Assembly (NCBI GenBank): GCA_026414565.1
Contig: JAOAIT010000017.1
Span: 62,001-126,000 of the forward strand
Direction: 5' to 3'
Source of the DNA: Verrucomicrobiia bacterium
GTDB taxonomy: Bacteria; Verrucomicrobiota; Verrucomicrobiia; Limisphaerales; Fontisphaeraceae
Length of the DNA: 64,000 nucleotides
Below the pieces are notes generated by a model. That model was not told the origin of the DNA. It did no database searches and saw only the letters and a program-made list of their open reading frames with translations. The position numbers and the translations under genes were made by a program. Positions 52,530-60,924 of this stretch are shown here, in pieces (the stretch's first letter is position 1; the number at the start of each line of letters is the position of its first letter).

Positions 52530-54548
52530 GGCCGTAATCGCTTGGTGTACCTCGCGATTTAGCGTCCAATCATTCAAAAGTAGCCTTCGGGTGTCGGTCA
52601 TAATCTTGTCCAAATCTTCCAATGGTTGGCGATAGATAAGTTCCGGAGCTTCTATGTCACCATCACCAAAGTCGCGGGCATAACTTTCTGGAACTAAACC
52701 GGGAAACAATCGCAAAGCCAAAGCAAGACATCGTGACCATAGCTTTAGAGGCGTGGCATTCGCTGCGTCAGCAATATCAAGTTCGTTTACAAGAAGACGA
52801 TGCGGGCCCAGCGTCGAGAGCCAGCGTAACCCCCCTGTTGAGCTCTCAGGGTGTGATGAATTTCGTTCCTCCTCCAGCAAGTGGTGGATTCGTTGAGACA
52901 ATTCTAGTGGGCGGCTAATATTTTTGGATACTTCCTCCGCAAGGTTGTGCAGGTGCTCAAGTGTGGAGAATAAAGAATGGCTATCGTGTGCCAGCAGGCA
53001 CCGAAGGCACAAGAGGCCACAGGCGTATAAGTCGTAGCCGCTGCCGAGGTTGGGAAGAAGCCGAATGCGTGCCTGAGGGAAGAAACTGCCCCCTGGCTTG
53101 CCCAGAAGCTTCTCCCATTCAATGGCCAATGACTGAGGTTTGGACGTAACTTGATAAGACCAATGTCCTGTCGTGGCAGTGGGGGCACACAAATCAATAT
53201 CGGCTAACAAGTTTAGTTTGCGGTTGTTGGCGGACAACGTGAGAAAGAGCAGGTCGCGAGAAGATGAAGAGATTGGTTTTTCTGGCAATCTTAACACACC
53301 TTCCACAACGCATTTGCCGTCGTGAGCTCGCTTTTCAAAATTCACCACGGAAAAGGAGCCCATGCCGCTGTAAACGGAACCAATGTCTGCCGGAACAAAA
53401 TCGCTGGCATCTACAACTCCAGTGCGAATAAAATGCTTAATCGCGGCATCTCCAATTTTGATAATGCGGGCCTGGCCCGCCCTCGCCAGGGTCACGTGGG
53501 CTGTCCAGGCAAGAGGCAGGCCAGTATTGACGGAGTTAAGCCCTAACCTGAGGCTGTTCAAGGAGATATTAAGAAATGGCGCTCCCATGATACGCGTTGC
53601 GTCATGAAATATTCTTAGGGCGGAGGCCATTACGCAGAGCTTGAGGTAAAGTACTTCGATGAGGTGTGTCGGGGTGTTTGGTTGATGTAAAAAAGCATGG
53701 CTGACACCCCAGCGGGTTTGCTTTGGCATTGATGATTGACCGGCATTTAGCGACGCACTGCATTCGGGTTGTGAAATAACATCAACTCCTTCGGTCAGAT
53801 GGGCTGCCGTTGGTACAGCGAGTTTTAACGCATTGTAATCCGGTAAGTCCGGAAGTTTGCCTGATAAAAAATCAAGGTAATGTTCAAGGGCCACCCCTCT
53901 CAATAAGCGACAGAACATGAACCCTCCTTGCGGATTAAAGGGTACAAAATCGGCCGCAATTAACTGGGAGGTGTATTGGATTTGTGGATGAACATTTCCA
54001 CCCTCTTCCAAAGCTAAAAATACTGGTTCCTCTCCTTTGCCTGGGACGTACATAAATCGCTCAAGCGAATGGTCAAACTCCGGCAGCCCCGCTTGCTTGA
54101 GCAGTTGGTTGTCCACGCAGAGGCTCCATGGCTTTCCGGTTTCGGCATCTTGAATATACTGCAAGCGCCTTGTTTGTGGTGAGAACCATATGCCGGGAGG
54201 GTGAACTGTTTCAAAACCGGTTTCGATTACGCTAGCGGGGTCCAATTGCTTAAAAGTTTTGAAAACGTTCTGCCATTGTTCATCCAGCAACCGATTGTTC
54301 AAATTGCAGGCCAGGTATTCCGGCATGTCTTGAACACGGCTGACATATTGAACCCAAACCTCCAAGAAGCTGAGAATCCTTCCGGCTCGATCGGTCTGGC
54401 AGCCAAGGTAGCAGAATCCATCCATGCACTCGCGCAGCTTGAAAAAATACTCGCCTGAATCATCTGGCTGTTTTCGCACCAATACGCATACCCGCAGGGG
54501 ATGGTAGGCCCACTCCGCTACCAATGGAACTGCTTCCCAGTCATTCAT
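52512..54548 (-). CDS. Large kinase-like protein of unknown function at the end of the T6SS locus
   Basis: 678 residues on the opposite strand to the T6SS operon. There is no signal peptide or membrane helix. The region around YLKLCVMASALRIFHDATRIMGAPFLNISLNSLRLGL resembles a kinase C-lobe start (helix E, then the place of the catalytic loop), and SGYDLYACGLLCLRCLLA resembles helix F with its DxYxxG signature. The catalytic Asp and DFG are missing. I call it a possible pseudokinase with an N-terminal domain I do not recognise. The start ATG overlaps the stop of the next gene as ATGA. Confidence 0.5.
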   Translation of the reverse strand: MNDWEAVPLVAEWAYHPLRVCVLVRKQPDDSGEYFFKLRECMDGFCYLGCQTDRAGRILSFLEVWVQYVSRVQDMPEYLACNLNNRLLDEQWQNVFKTFKQLDPASVIETGFETVHPPGIWFSPQTRRLQYIQDAETGKPWSLCVDNQLLKQAGLPEFDHSLERFMYVPGKGEEPVFLALEEGGNVHPQIQYTSQLIAADFVPFNPQGGFMFCRLLRGVALEHYLDFLSGKLPDLPDYNALKLAVPTAAHLTEGVDVISQPECSASLNAGQSSMPKQTRWGVSHAFLHQPNTPTHLIEVLYLKLCVMASALRIFHDATRIMGAPFLNISLNSLRLGLNSVNTGLPLAWTAHVTLARAGQARIIKIGDAAIKHFIRTGVVDASDFVPADIGSVYSGMGSFSVVNFEKRAHDGKCVVEGVLRLPEKPISSSSRDLLFLTLSANNRKLNLLADIDLCAPTATTGHWSYQVTSKPQSLAIEWEKLLGKPGGSFFPQARIRLLPNLGSGYDLYACGLLCLRCLLAHDSHSLFSTLEHLHNLAEEVSKNISRPLELSQRIHHLLEEERNSSHPESSTGGLRWLSTLGPHRLLVNELDIADAANATPLKLWSRCLALALRLFPGLVPESYARDFGDGDIEAPELIYRQPLEDLDKIMTDTRRLLLNDWTLNREVHQAITALLGHR

Positions 54549-55300
54549 ACTGCTAGTCTAATCAATAACACAAGTAAATCTTTGACCACAGCCATCTGCG
54601 ATAAGGTTATTTTTGAAGTGGATAATTTGTGCTTTTGTGTTGAGGTGGCCACCAGCGCAGAATGGATTTCGCTTGTGGATTCCGCACACCGTGAAGGGGC
54701 CGGGCCATTACCAACAATAAAAACTGATTTGAAAAAGACTTGATGTTGGTAATTCGGCGACGGTGTAAACCCAAATGGACTCACCCACCTTCTGGCCGGG
54801 TTTGGCAAGCGTGGCGGTTGATTATAAACCGATGCTTGGAATGGTTGAAAGAGCCTGTTGGTGGCAGGACGGAGCGGGAATCGGCGCGTTTCTTGCTGCC
54901 AATTCAAATTAGAGGCTGGCTCTTCCTTTGGAGGCAAATTAGTCGCCTGGAGCACTTGTGGCTGAGACCGCAGAGTCAAGTCTGTTTGGTTTACGCTGGT
55001 ACTTCCAAGGCCATGGAGCGGTGTTTGGGTAACAGCCTGCAGCCGGATGTTTTTTGCTGCGACATCCAACCTGTTTTTAAGGTGATAGGGGCGCAGTGGA
55101 TGAGCTCGCCCGAATGATGTCAGCGTTTGTCTCGTCTCACGTGATGCAGTCCTCCACGCTCTCTTCCACAAATAATGGGCCACAAGAACACGCGCTACCC
55201 TGCGAAAAAAAGACGGTGTTCCAGTTTGTAAGCTATATTGAGGCTCTTGCGCCCCTATTGGCGGAAAAATTGGAAAGGCCTTGGATGGGTGAAAAGCCAT
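54545..55300 (-). CDS. Hypothetical protein coupled to the kinase-like gene
   Basis: 251 residues, basic and rich in Pro, Gln, Arg and Ser, with no membrane helix, signal peptide or known motif. The evidence for a real gene is that the frame is open over 756 bases at moderate GC and that its TGA overlaps the next ATG (ATGA). Against it, the composition is odd and short plus-strand frames (54501-54743, 55096-55323) look as protein-like. It may be a disordered regulator or a spurious frame. Confidence 0.4.
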   Translation of the reverse strand: MAFHPSKAFPIFPPIGAQEPQYSLQTGTPSFFRRVARVLVAHYLWKRAWRTASRETRQTLTSFGRAHPLRPYHLKNRLDVAAKNIRLQAVTQTPLHGLGSTSVNQTDLTLRSQPQVLQATNLPPKEEPASNLNWQQETRRFPLRPATNRLFQPFQASVYNQPPRLPNPARRWVSPFGFTPSPNYQHQVFFKSVFIVGNGPAPSRCAESTSEIHSALVATSTQKHKLSTSKITLSQMAVVKDLLVLLIRLAV

Positions 55301-56004
55301 TTTTAAGAAACATTGATTCTTAGCACCACGGCGACGCTTGTGTTGTAATTTCAGCGATATCTTCAGAAAAAGGCTTAAAAGAAGTTAAATCCTTGATTCG
55401 AAGGTTAACCGGTAACGCTTGGCTTTCGGGTCATGGCTGTCATGGCCGTTCATGATTTTCCGGTTTGTTAAAAACAACGGTACATTTACACCCCTATGTC
55501 TAACATTAAGCCCATTAACGTGTCCACGAAATAAATTAGAACTTCAGCGGCGATGACCTTTATCATGTGGTGCTTGGAATTTGCAAGGGGGGCAGTTATT
55601 ACAGTCGAAAAAGGAGGACCGTCCATGGTTACCAGCCATTTTTTCATAGAATTTGCTTAGCAAAGCGAAAGCATGGGAATTGCAGATTATCCTGCTGCGG
55701 CTGGTGCCCGGTACAAACCGGCGGCTCCTTTACTGGGGGGCTTTAAATTCGGAGCAGCCAAATCAAAGCTACAATTCTATTATATCGGTTTTAGGTGTCA
55801 ATCTGCTTTAGCTCGGCCGTTTTTTCGACTTTTTCCTCATGCTTTCTCCTCCAAGGGGTTTTATTACATCGTAATTAATTTGGTAGGAGGGGGGAATTGG
55901 GGGTTGACTGGTGGGGTGGGCGACGGGAGAATGGTGTTTCAAGCTGGAAGTTCAGGCAGGGCCGCCGAGGGGGCGGTTTGCAGCGCCGCAGGAGCAGCGA
56001 TTGT
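55301..56004. other. 704-base gap at the right edge of the low-GC block
   Basis: No gene I can support; frames crossing it lack motifs. Composition is AT-rich up to about 55890 and then turns GC-rich within a few dozen bases, which marks the right boundary of the block. No integrase, inverted repeat or tRNA end is visible here. The promoter of the GpgS-like gene is probably near 55860-55990 but is not clear. Confidence 0.5.
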
Positions 56005-57228
56005 ATGGCTGATTTTTTTCAAACAGGCGCCATCGCCACGTTGCACCGGCTGGGGACGCCCAATCTCCACCGGTTGGAAAGTGAGCTGCGGCAGTTCGCG
56101 GAGGAGTCGCCCATGGCGCTGGTGCTGCCGTGTCATATTCGGGAGGTGGGGACGCGGGCGCTGCGCATCATCGCGCGCGAGCTGCGGAATGTGAATTATT
56201 TGCGGCAGGTGGTGGTGGGGATTGACGGCGCCACGCGGCGGCGGGACTGGCTGCGGGCGCGGCGTTTTTTCGCGCAACTGCCGCAGAAGCCGGTGCTCTT
56301 GTGGAATGACGGGCCCCGGATGCAGGGGCTGCTGGCGCGGCTGGAGGATGCGGAGCTGTCGATCGGCCCGACGGGGAAGGGGCGCAATGTGTGGCTGTGT
56401 TTTGGCTATGTGCTGGCCAGCGAGCAGGCGGCGATGGTGGCGCTGCATGATTGTGATATTCTCACGTATTCGCGGGAGCTGCTGGCGCGGTTGTGTTATC
56501 CGGTGGCGCATCCGAGTTTGGGCTTCGATTTTTGCAAGGGCTATTATGCGCGGGTGAGTGACCGGCTGAACGGGCGGGTGATGCGGCTGCTGGTGACTCC
56601 GTTGTTGCGGGCGCTCAAGAGCATTCTTGGCCCCCATCCGTTTCTGGTGTATCTGGACACGTTCCGGTATCCGCTGGCGGGCGAGATGGCCCTGGATTTG
56701 GATTTGTGCCGGCGGGTGCGGATTCCGTATGACTGGGCGCTGGAAATTGGGATGTTGGCGGAGGTGTTTCGGAATTCCGCGCCGCGGGCCATCTGCCAGT
56801 CGGAGCTGTGCGATAATTATGATCACAAGCACCAGGAGTTGTCGCCGCGCGACGAGGACAAGGGGCTGAACAAGATGGCGGTGGACATCGTGAAGTCGCT
56901 TTACCGGCGCATGGCGGCCGAGGGGATCAAATTGGATGCCGGCCTGTTTGATACGCTGCTGAGCGCCTACATGCGGCAGGCGGAGGACAGCCTGCGGTTT
57001 TACGCGGCGGATTCGGCGCTCAACGGTCTGGAATATCCGCGCCATGAGGAGGAGAAGGCGGTGGCCATGTTTGTGCGCAGCATACGGGTGGCCACCGAGG
57101 CGTTTCAGCGCGATCCGCTCTGGTCGCCGCTCATTCCGAATTGGAATCGGGTCATGTCGGCGCTGCCGAATTTTTTGGAGGAATTGCGGCAGGCGGTGCA
57201 GCAGGACAATGACGAGCCGGCGTCTTGA
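56005..57228 (+). CDS. GpgS-like glycosyltransferase (glucosyl-3-phosphoglycerate synthase type)
   Basis: 407 residues from ATG at 56005 with GGAG ten bases upstream. The GT-A features are ALVLPCHI at the start, VVVGIDGAT as nucleotide loop, MVALHDCDILTY with the DCD metal motif, and LALEIGMLAEV-type acceptor motif (DWALEIGMLAEVFRN), as in GT81 GpgS/MpgS relatives. Those enzymes make glucosyl- or mannosyl-3-phosphoglycerate, precursors of compatible solutes or of cell-envelope sugars. The phosphatase partner is not in the window. It stands alone and is convergent with the folD run. Confidence 0.8.
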   Translation: MADFFQTGAIATLHRLGTPNLHRLESELRQFAEESPMALVLPCHIREVGTRALRIIARELRNVNYLRQVVVGIDGATRRRDWLRARRFFAQLPQKPVLLWNDGPRMQGLLARLEDAELSIGPTGKGRNVWLCFGYVLASEQAAMVALHDCDILTYSRELLARLCYPVAHPSLGFDFCKGYYARVSDRLNGRVMRLLVTPLLRALKSILGPHPFLVYLDTFRYPLAGEMALDLDLCRRVRIPYDWALEIGMLAEVFRNSAPRAICQSELCDNYDHKHQELSPRDEDKGLNKMAVDIVKSLYRRMAAEGIKLDAGLFDTLLSAYMRQAEDSLRFYAADSALNGLEYPRHEEEKAVAMFVRSIRVATEAFQRDPLWSPLIPNWNRVMSALPNFLEELRQAVQQDNDEPAS

Positions 57229-57297
57229 GCGCGGCCGCTCCGCGACGGGTGGTGGAGGGGGCGGATGTGGGGCGCGGCGGGAGGCTGGCCGTGGGGC

Positions 57298-57753
57298 TCA
57301 GCTTTCCGCCGGGGGCATGCCGGGAGCGGCGGCGGGGCCGCCGGGGCCCTGGCTTTGCGGGGGGAGCACCACCAGGTTGACGGGGTAGCGAATTTTCATC
57401 ACGTCGTCCACCAGCACTTCCACAAAATAGGTGCCGGGGAGGTTGAAGGTGACGTTGGGGAGGACGGCGATGTTGATGGCGTGGCCGTTGGGGTGGGACA
57501 ATTCGAAGAGCACTTCGCGTTTGGCCAGGACGGTGGCCTGGTCGGGGGCCACCAGGCGCAGGGTTTCGCGGAAGCGGCCGAGGCCGGCCGTCCAGCGGTT
57601 GAAGAAGATGACGCGGCCGGCGGTGACGGGGAGGGCGGGAACGACGATGGCGTTGATGACGCCCACGAGGATGAAGTTGCCGTTGGCCTCCTGCCGGATG
57701 TCTTCACACAGGAGGGAGCATTGCAGGTCGGGGAGGATGCGCGTGGGTTCCAT
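57298..57753 (-). CDS. Conserved hypothetical protein, DUF6941-like
   Basis: 151 residues. The start MEPTRILPDLQCSLLCEDIRQEANGNFILVGVINAIVVP fits a widespread family (I think DUF6941) with the pattern LLCEDIRxExxGKxxLVGV. Two more beta halves follow (VIFFNRWTAGLGRFRETLRLVAPD; YFVEVLVDDVMKIRYPVNLVV) and a Gly/Pro/Ala tail. No enzymatic residues are evident. It lies 36 bases after folD and probably shares its message. Confidence 0.65.
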   Translation of the reverse strand: MEPTRILPDLQCSLLCEDIRQEANGNFILVGVINAIVVPALPVTAGRVIFFNRWTAGLGRFRETLRLVAPDQATVLAKREVLFELSHPNGHAINIAVLPNVTFNLPGTYFVEVLVDDVMKIRYPVNLVVLPPQSQGPGGPAAAPGMPPAES

Positions 57754-57789
57754 GATTTATTTCAAAAGCAGCCAGGGAGGGGGTTGAGG

Positions 57790-58674
57790 TTATTGGGCGG
57801 CGGCCATTTCGGCGGCGCGGACGGTGTTTTGCATGAGGACGGCAATGGTCATGGGCCCCACGCCGCCGGGGTTGGGGGTGATGCGTCCGGCCAGGGGTTG
57901 GACGGCGGGAAAGTCCACATCGCCCACCAGGCGGGTGCCGTCTTTGGCGGTGGGATCGGGGATGCGATTGACGCCCACATCAATCACCACGGCGCCGGGT
58001 TTGACCATGTCGGCCTTGACGAAGAGCGGCACGCCGATGGCGGCGATGAGGATGTCGGCCCGGCGGCAATGGCTGGCGATGTCGCGGGTGCGCGAGTGGC
58101 AAAGGGTGACGGTGCTGTTGGCGTGGGGGGCTTTTTGGCAGAGGATGGCGGCCATGGGTTTGCCGACGATCTCCCCGCGGCCGAGGATGACGACTTCGGC
58201 GCCGTCAGTTGGGATTTGGGAGCGGATCAACAATTCCTGGATGCCGGCGGGGGTGCAGGGGCGGAAGCCGGTGGTGTCGCCCAGCATCAACTTGCCGACG
58301 TTGACGGGGTGGAAGCCGTCCACGTCTTTGTGGGGGGCCACGGCGGCGTAGATCACCTGATGGCGGATGTGTTTGGGCAGGGGGGCCTGGACGAGGATGC
58401 CGTGGACGGCGGGATCGCCGTTCAACTGCTGCAGCAGCGCGAGCAACTGGGCCTCGGTGGTGGTTTCCGGCAGGACATGGGTGACCGAGCGAATGCCCAG
58501 GCGCTCGCTCATGCGGGCTTTCATGCCCACATAAACCCGCGAGGCCGGGTCTTCGCCCACGCGGACAAAGACCAGGCCGGGCTGCACGCCGCGGGTCTTG
58601 AGGGCGGCGACGCGGGCGGCGGTTTCCTGATGCAACTGTTCCGCGATGGCACGGCCGTCAATCAGATTGGTCAT
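57790..58674 (-). CDS. folD: Bifunctional methylenetetrahydrofolate dehydrogenase / methenyltetrahydrofolate cyclohydrolase FolD
   Basis: 294 residues. It interconverts methylene-, methenyl- and formyl-tetrahydrofolate in the cytoplasm. Family motifs are visible: SRVYVGMKARMSERLGI with the active-site Lys, VQAPLPKHI, DVDGFHPVNVGKL, PCTPAGIQELL, GRGEIVGKPMAAIL for NADP binding, and DVGVNRI with the C-terminal PGGVGPMTIAVLMQNTV. The sequence is complete. It is 21 bases after the SH3 protein gene. Confidence 0.96.
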   Translation of the reverse strand: MTNLIDGRAIAEQLHQETAARVAALKTRGVQPGLVFVRVGEDPASRVYVGMKARMSERLGIRSVTHVLPETTTEAQLLALLQQLNGDPAVHGILVQAPLPKHIRHQVIYAAVAPHKDVDGFHPVNVGKLMLGDTTGFRPCTPAGIQELLIRSQIPTDGAEVVILGRGEIVGKPMAAILCQKAPHANSTVTLCHSRTRDIASHCRRADILIAAIGVPLFVKADMVKPGAVVIDVGVNRIPDPTAKDGTRLVGDVDFPAVQPLAGRITPNPGGVGPMTIAVLMQNTVRAAEMAAAQ

Positions 58675-58695
58675 AGCGGCAAAAGGGGGCCGGGA

Positions 58696-59733
58696 TTACT
58701 CGACGGGCTGGATGTCTTCCGGCTTTTGGATGCGGAGGACGGGCGTGTTGGGCCAGCGGCGGTCCAAGCCTTCCTCGCCGGTGACCAACACGCGTTTGTC
58801 GCGGTACTGGCCGAGCACGATGTTGGTGGTGGCGGGGTGGAGGTAGTTGATGACTTTGCGGGTGTCGAGCGACTCGAGCACGTACCAACTGGGGGCGTTG
58901 AGGTGGACGGTGTAACGGACCAGGCCTTCGCGGGTGACGATGCGCCGCGGGGCGGCTTCCACTTCCACCACCAGATTGGTCGCCGGGCCGGTGGGGGGCA
59001 CGCGATAGCCGCGAATCTTGGCGAGGTTGCGCTCCTTGGCTTCCGCTTCTTCCTTGATCAAGTCCGGCAGGGGCGCCGGCGGGGTCACCGTGGTGGGCGG
59101 ATTGGTGATCACCGGGGGCGTAATGACCACCACGGTGGGCGGTGGCGAGGTGGCCGGAGGGGTGACCACCGGGGGCGGCGTGACCACGGGAGGCGGGGTG
59201 GGCTCCACCGGGGCCGGGGGGGTGACTGCGACGGGCGGGGGCGCCGGGGCGGTGAAATACTCCGCGGCCACGTAGCCAAAACTGCCCATGGGCGGGGCGA
59301 TCTGCAGCCATTCATCCTTCTGGCGGATGAGCTTGAGTTTTTCGCCGCGTTCCACGCGCCCCACGATGCTAAAGTTCTCGCCCGGGCCGCTGCGGACGTT
59401 GAGGCGGGCGGCGTTGACGGTCATTTTGTTGGTGTCCACAAACTGTTTGTGCACCCACACGGGCACGGTGGGCGGCAGGGCGATTTTCAACCAGTTGGTG
59501 GAGTCGCCTGCCTTGGGTTTGTCCACGCGCACGACCTCGAGCACGGTAACGCGGTCGCCGGTGTTCAACTGGCCCAGCACTTCACTGGTGGTGGAGGGCT
59601 GGCCGCGGACGTTGATGCGGTCGGTGCGGGCGGTGCGAATGTCCGGGTCGCGGGCGGTATCAGCCCGCAGGGCGGGGGCGGACAAAGCCAGCAGGAGCAG
59701 ACCGCTGAGGAAAAAGCGTGATGAGCGTTTCAT
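58696..59733 (-). CDS. Exported SH3b-domain protein with Pro-rich linker
   Basis: 345 residues from ATG at 59733, which shares ATGA with the rluB stop. The signal peptide is FFLSGLLLLALSAPALRA. Two bacterial SH3 domains follow (about 30-95 with INVRGQPSTTSEVLGQL, and 105-160 with LNVRSGPGENFSIVGRV), then a low-complexity linker of Pro/Thr/Val repeats (about 165-235). The conserved C-terminal domain (SWYVLESLDTRKVINYLHP) ends near TPVLRIQKPE. SH3b domains usually bind cell-wall peptides, so a wall-linked periplasmic role is likely. Confidence 0.82.
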   Translation of the reverse strand: MKRSSRFFLSGLLLLALSAPALRADTARDPDIRTARTDRINVRGQPSTTSEVLGQLNTGDRVTVLEVVRVDKPKAGDSTNWLKIALPPTVPVWVHKQFVDTNKMTVNAARLNVRSGPGENFSIVGRVERGEKLKLIRQKDEWLQIAPPMGSFGYVAAEYFTAPAPPPVAVTPPAPVEPTPPPVVTPPPVVTPPATSPPPTVVVITPPVITNPPTTVTPPAPLPDLIKEEAEAKERNLAKIRGYRVPPTGPATNLVVEVEAAPRRIVTREGLVRYTVHLNAPSWYVLESLDTRKVINYLHPATTNIVLGQYRDKRVLVTGEEGLDRRWPNTPVLRIQKPEDIQPVE

Positions 59734-60449
59734 ATCGTTGCCTGGGCAAGTAGAGAGCGAATCTCGGCGGGTGTCAACATCCGCCATTTGCCGGGGGGCA
59801 GCTCCCCCAGTTTGAGGGGGCCGATTTGCACCCGCGCCAGCCGCTCGATGGACCAGCCCAGCCGGGCCAGCAGGCGGCGGATTTCCCGGTTTTTTCCTTC
59901 GTTGAGTTCAATTTCCAGCAGGCTGTGGCGCTGGTGGGCCTCGAGCACGCGGGCGCGGTGGGCCCGCAAAACCTGGCCGGCATCGCGCACGCCGCGGGTC
60001 AGTTGGGCCGGCAAATCGTAGGGCACCCGCCCCTCCACCAGCACGTGGTACTTTTTGAGCACGCCGTAACGGGGATGGGTCAGGCGCAGGCAAAACTCGC
60101 CGTCATTGGTCAGGAGCATCAACCCCTCGCTGTCCCGGTCCAGCCGGCCCACCGGATACAGGTGCCGCCACTCGGGCGGCAGCAGGGCAAAAACGGTGCG
60201 GCGGTTTTCGGGGTCCTGGCGTGTGCAGAGGTAGCCGGGCGGCTTGTGCAGCGCCACATGCAGCTTGCGGCGGGGCCGTACGGGCTGGCCATCCACTGTG
60301 ACCTGAGCCACGGCGGGGTCCACGCGGGCTCCCAGCTCGCGCACCACCACGCCATTGACCGCGACGCGGCCCTCCAGGATGATGGCCTCACTGGCGCGCC
60401 GCGAGGCCACGCCGGCATCGGCCAGCCATTTTTGCAGACGCACCAGCAT
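59730..60449 (-). CDS. rluB: Ribosomal large subunit pseudouridine synthase RluB/RsuA family
   Basis: 239 residues. An S4 RNA-binding domain (LQKWLADAGVASRRASEAIILEGRVAVNG) is followed by the catalytic domain with VGRLDRDSEGLMLLTNDG, where the first Asp is the active-site residue. The downstream LNEGKNREIRRLLARLG motif is the family's second block. It makes pseudouridine in 23S rRNA (or 16S, as the subfamilies are close). It is the first gene of a run with the SH3 protein, folD and the DUF6941-like gene. Confidence 0.93.
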   Translation of the reverse strand: MLVRLQKWLADAGVASRRASEAIILEGRVAVNGVVVRELGARVDPAVAQVTVDGQPVRPRRKLHVALHKPPGYLCTRQDPENRRTVFALLPPEWRHLYPVGRLDRDSEGLMLLTNDGEFCLRLTHPRYGVLKKYHVLVEGRVPYDLPAQLTRGVRDAGQVLRAHRARVLEAHQRHSLLEIELNEGKNREIRRLLARLGWSIERLARVQIGPLKLGELPPGKWRMLTPAEIRSLLAQATI

Positions 60450-60454
60450 TGGTT

Positions 60455-60471
60455 AAAAGCGGCACCGCCGC
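60455..60471 (-). terminator. Possible short terminator after the small basic protein gene
   Basis: On the minus strand GCGGC (60471-60467), loop of three, GCCGC (60463-60459), then TTTT. It is 60 bases past the small basic protein stop and just before rluB. The stem is only five pairs and the T-run is short, so it may be leaky. Confidence 0.35.
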
Positions 60472-60531
60472 CGCCCGGCAGCCTGTAGGGCCAACGGGCC
60501 GTGGAGCGGCTCTGAGCCGGCAAGATGCCGC

Positions 60532-60687
60532 TTAGACCGGCGGCTTGGTCTTGCGCAGACCGGTGACGCGGTCGCCTTCCTTCCATTGACCGCGTTTTTT
60601 GAGCAATTCCACCCGCTCGTAGCGTTTGAGCACATTGCGTTTGGCGCCGGTGGTGGCGGCGGCGCGCAGACTTCGATGTTGCGACAT
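60532..60687 (-). CDS. Small basic protein (Verrucomicrobia/Chlamydia/Planctomycetes family)
   Basis: 51 residues: MSQHRSLRAAATTGAKRNVL at the start and GQWKEGDRVTGLRKTKPPV at the end. This matches from memory a small basic family confined to the PVC phyla (I recall a TIGRFAM model, TIGR04137). It is very basic and thought to be ribosome or RNA linked, which is not shown. The function here is therefore unknown, but it is the strongest taxonomic marker in the window. It is too short for usual gene thresholds. Confidence 0.88.
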   Translation of the reverse strand: MSQHRSLRAAATTGAKRNVLKRYERVELLKKRGQWKEGDRVTGLRKTKPPV

Positions 60688-60755
60688 AAAATCTTAATCC
60701 ATCGGTTCAATCGTGGCCTGCCCGGCCCCCTGCGGCCCCTGGCAAGCGGGGGGCG

Positions 60756-60785
60756 TTTGTAGCACAACTGACTTTGCCCTGCCAA
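60756..60785 (-). promoter_or_regulatory. Possible promoter of the small basic protein gene
   Basis: On the minus strand TTGGCA (60785-60780), 18 bases, TACAAA (60761-60756). The predicted leader is about 65 bases. The spacing is one base long and both boxes have one or two mismatches. Confidence 0.4.
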
Positions 60786-60924
60786 CGGATATTTTGCAAG
60801 GGAACGCAAGCCCTTAACGCCCCCTGCCCAAGATTTCTCCCGGCCGGAAACCGCTTTTGCTCTGCGGAAGCTTTGCCGGCCAGCCGCGGGGGACATGCAG
60901 GGAGTTGCCTGATTTAAATACTAA

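Noticed and set aside
54740-55323. Plus-strand short frames as genes
   Set aside because: They are broken over three frames and lie across the minus-strand frame that is coupled by ATGA to its neighbour.
57265-59721. Open frame of 818 codons on the plus strand
   Set aside because: It runs antisense to the well-recognised DUF6941-like, folD and SH3 genes and has the Gly/His/Asp-rich composition typical of reverse frames in GC-rich genes.
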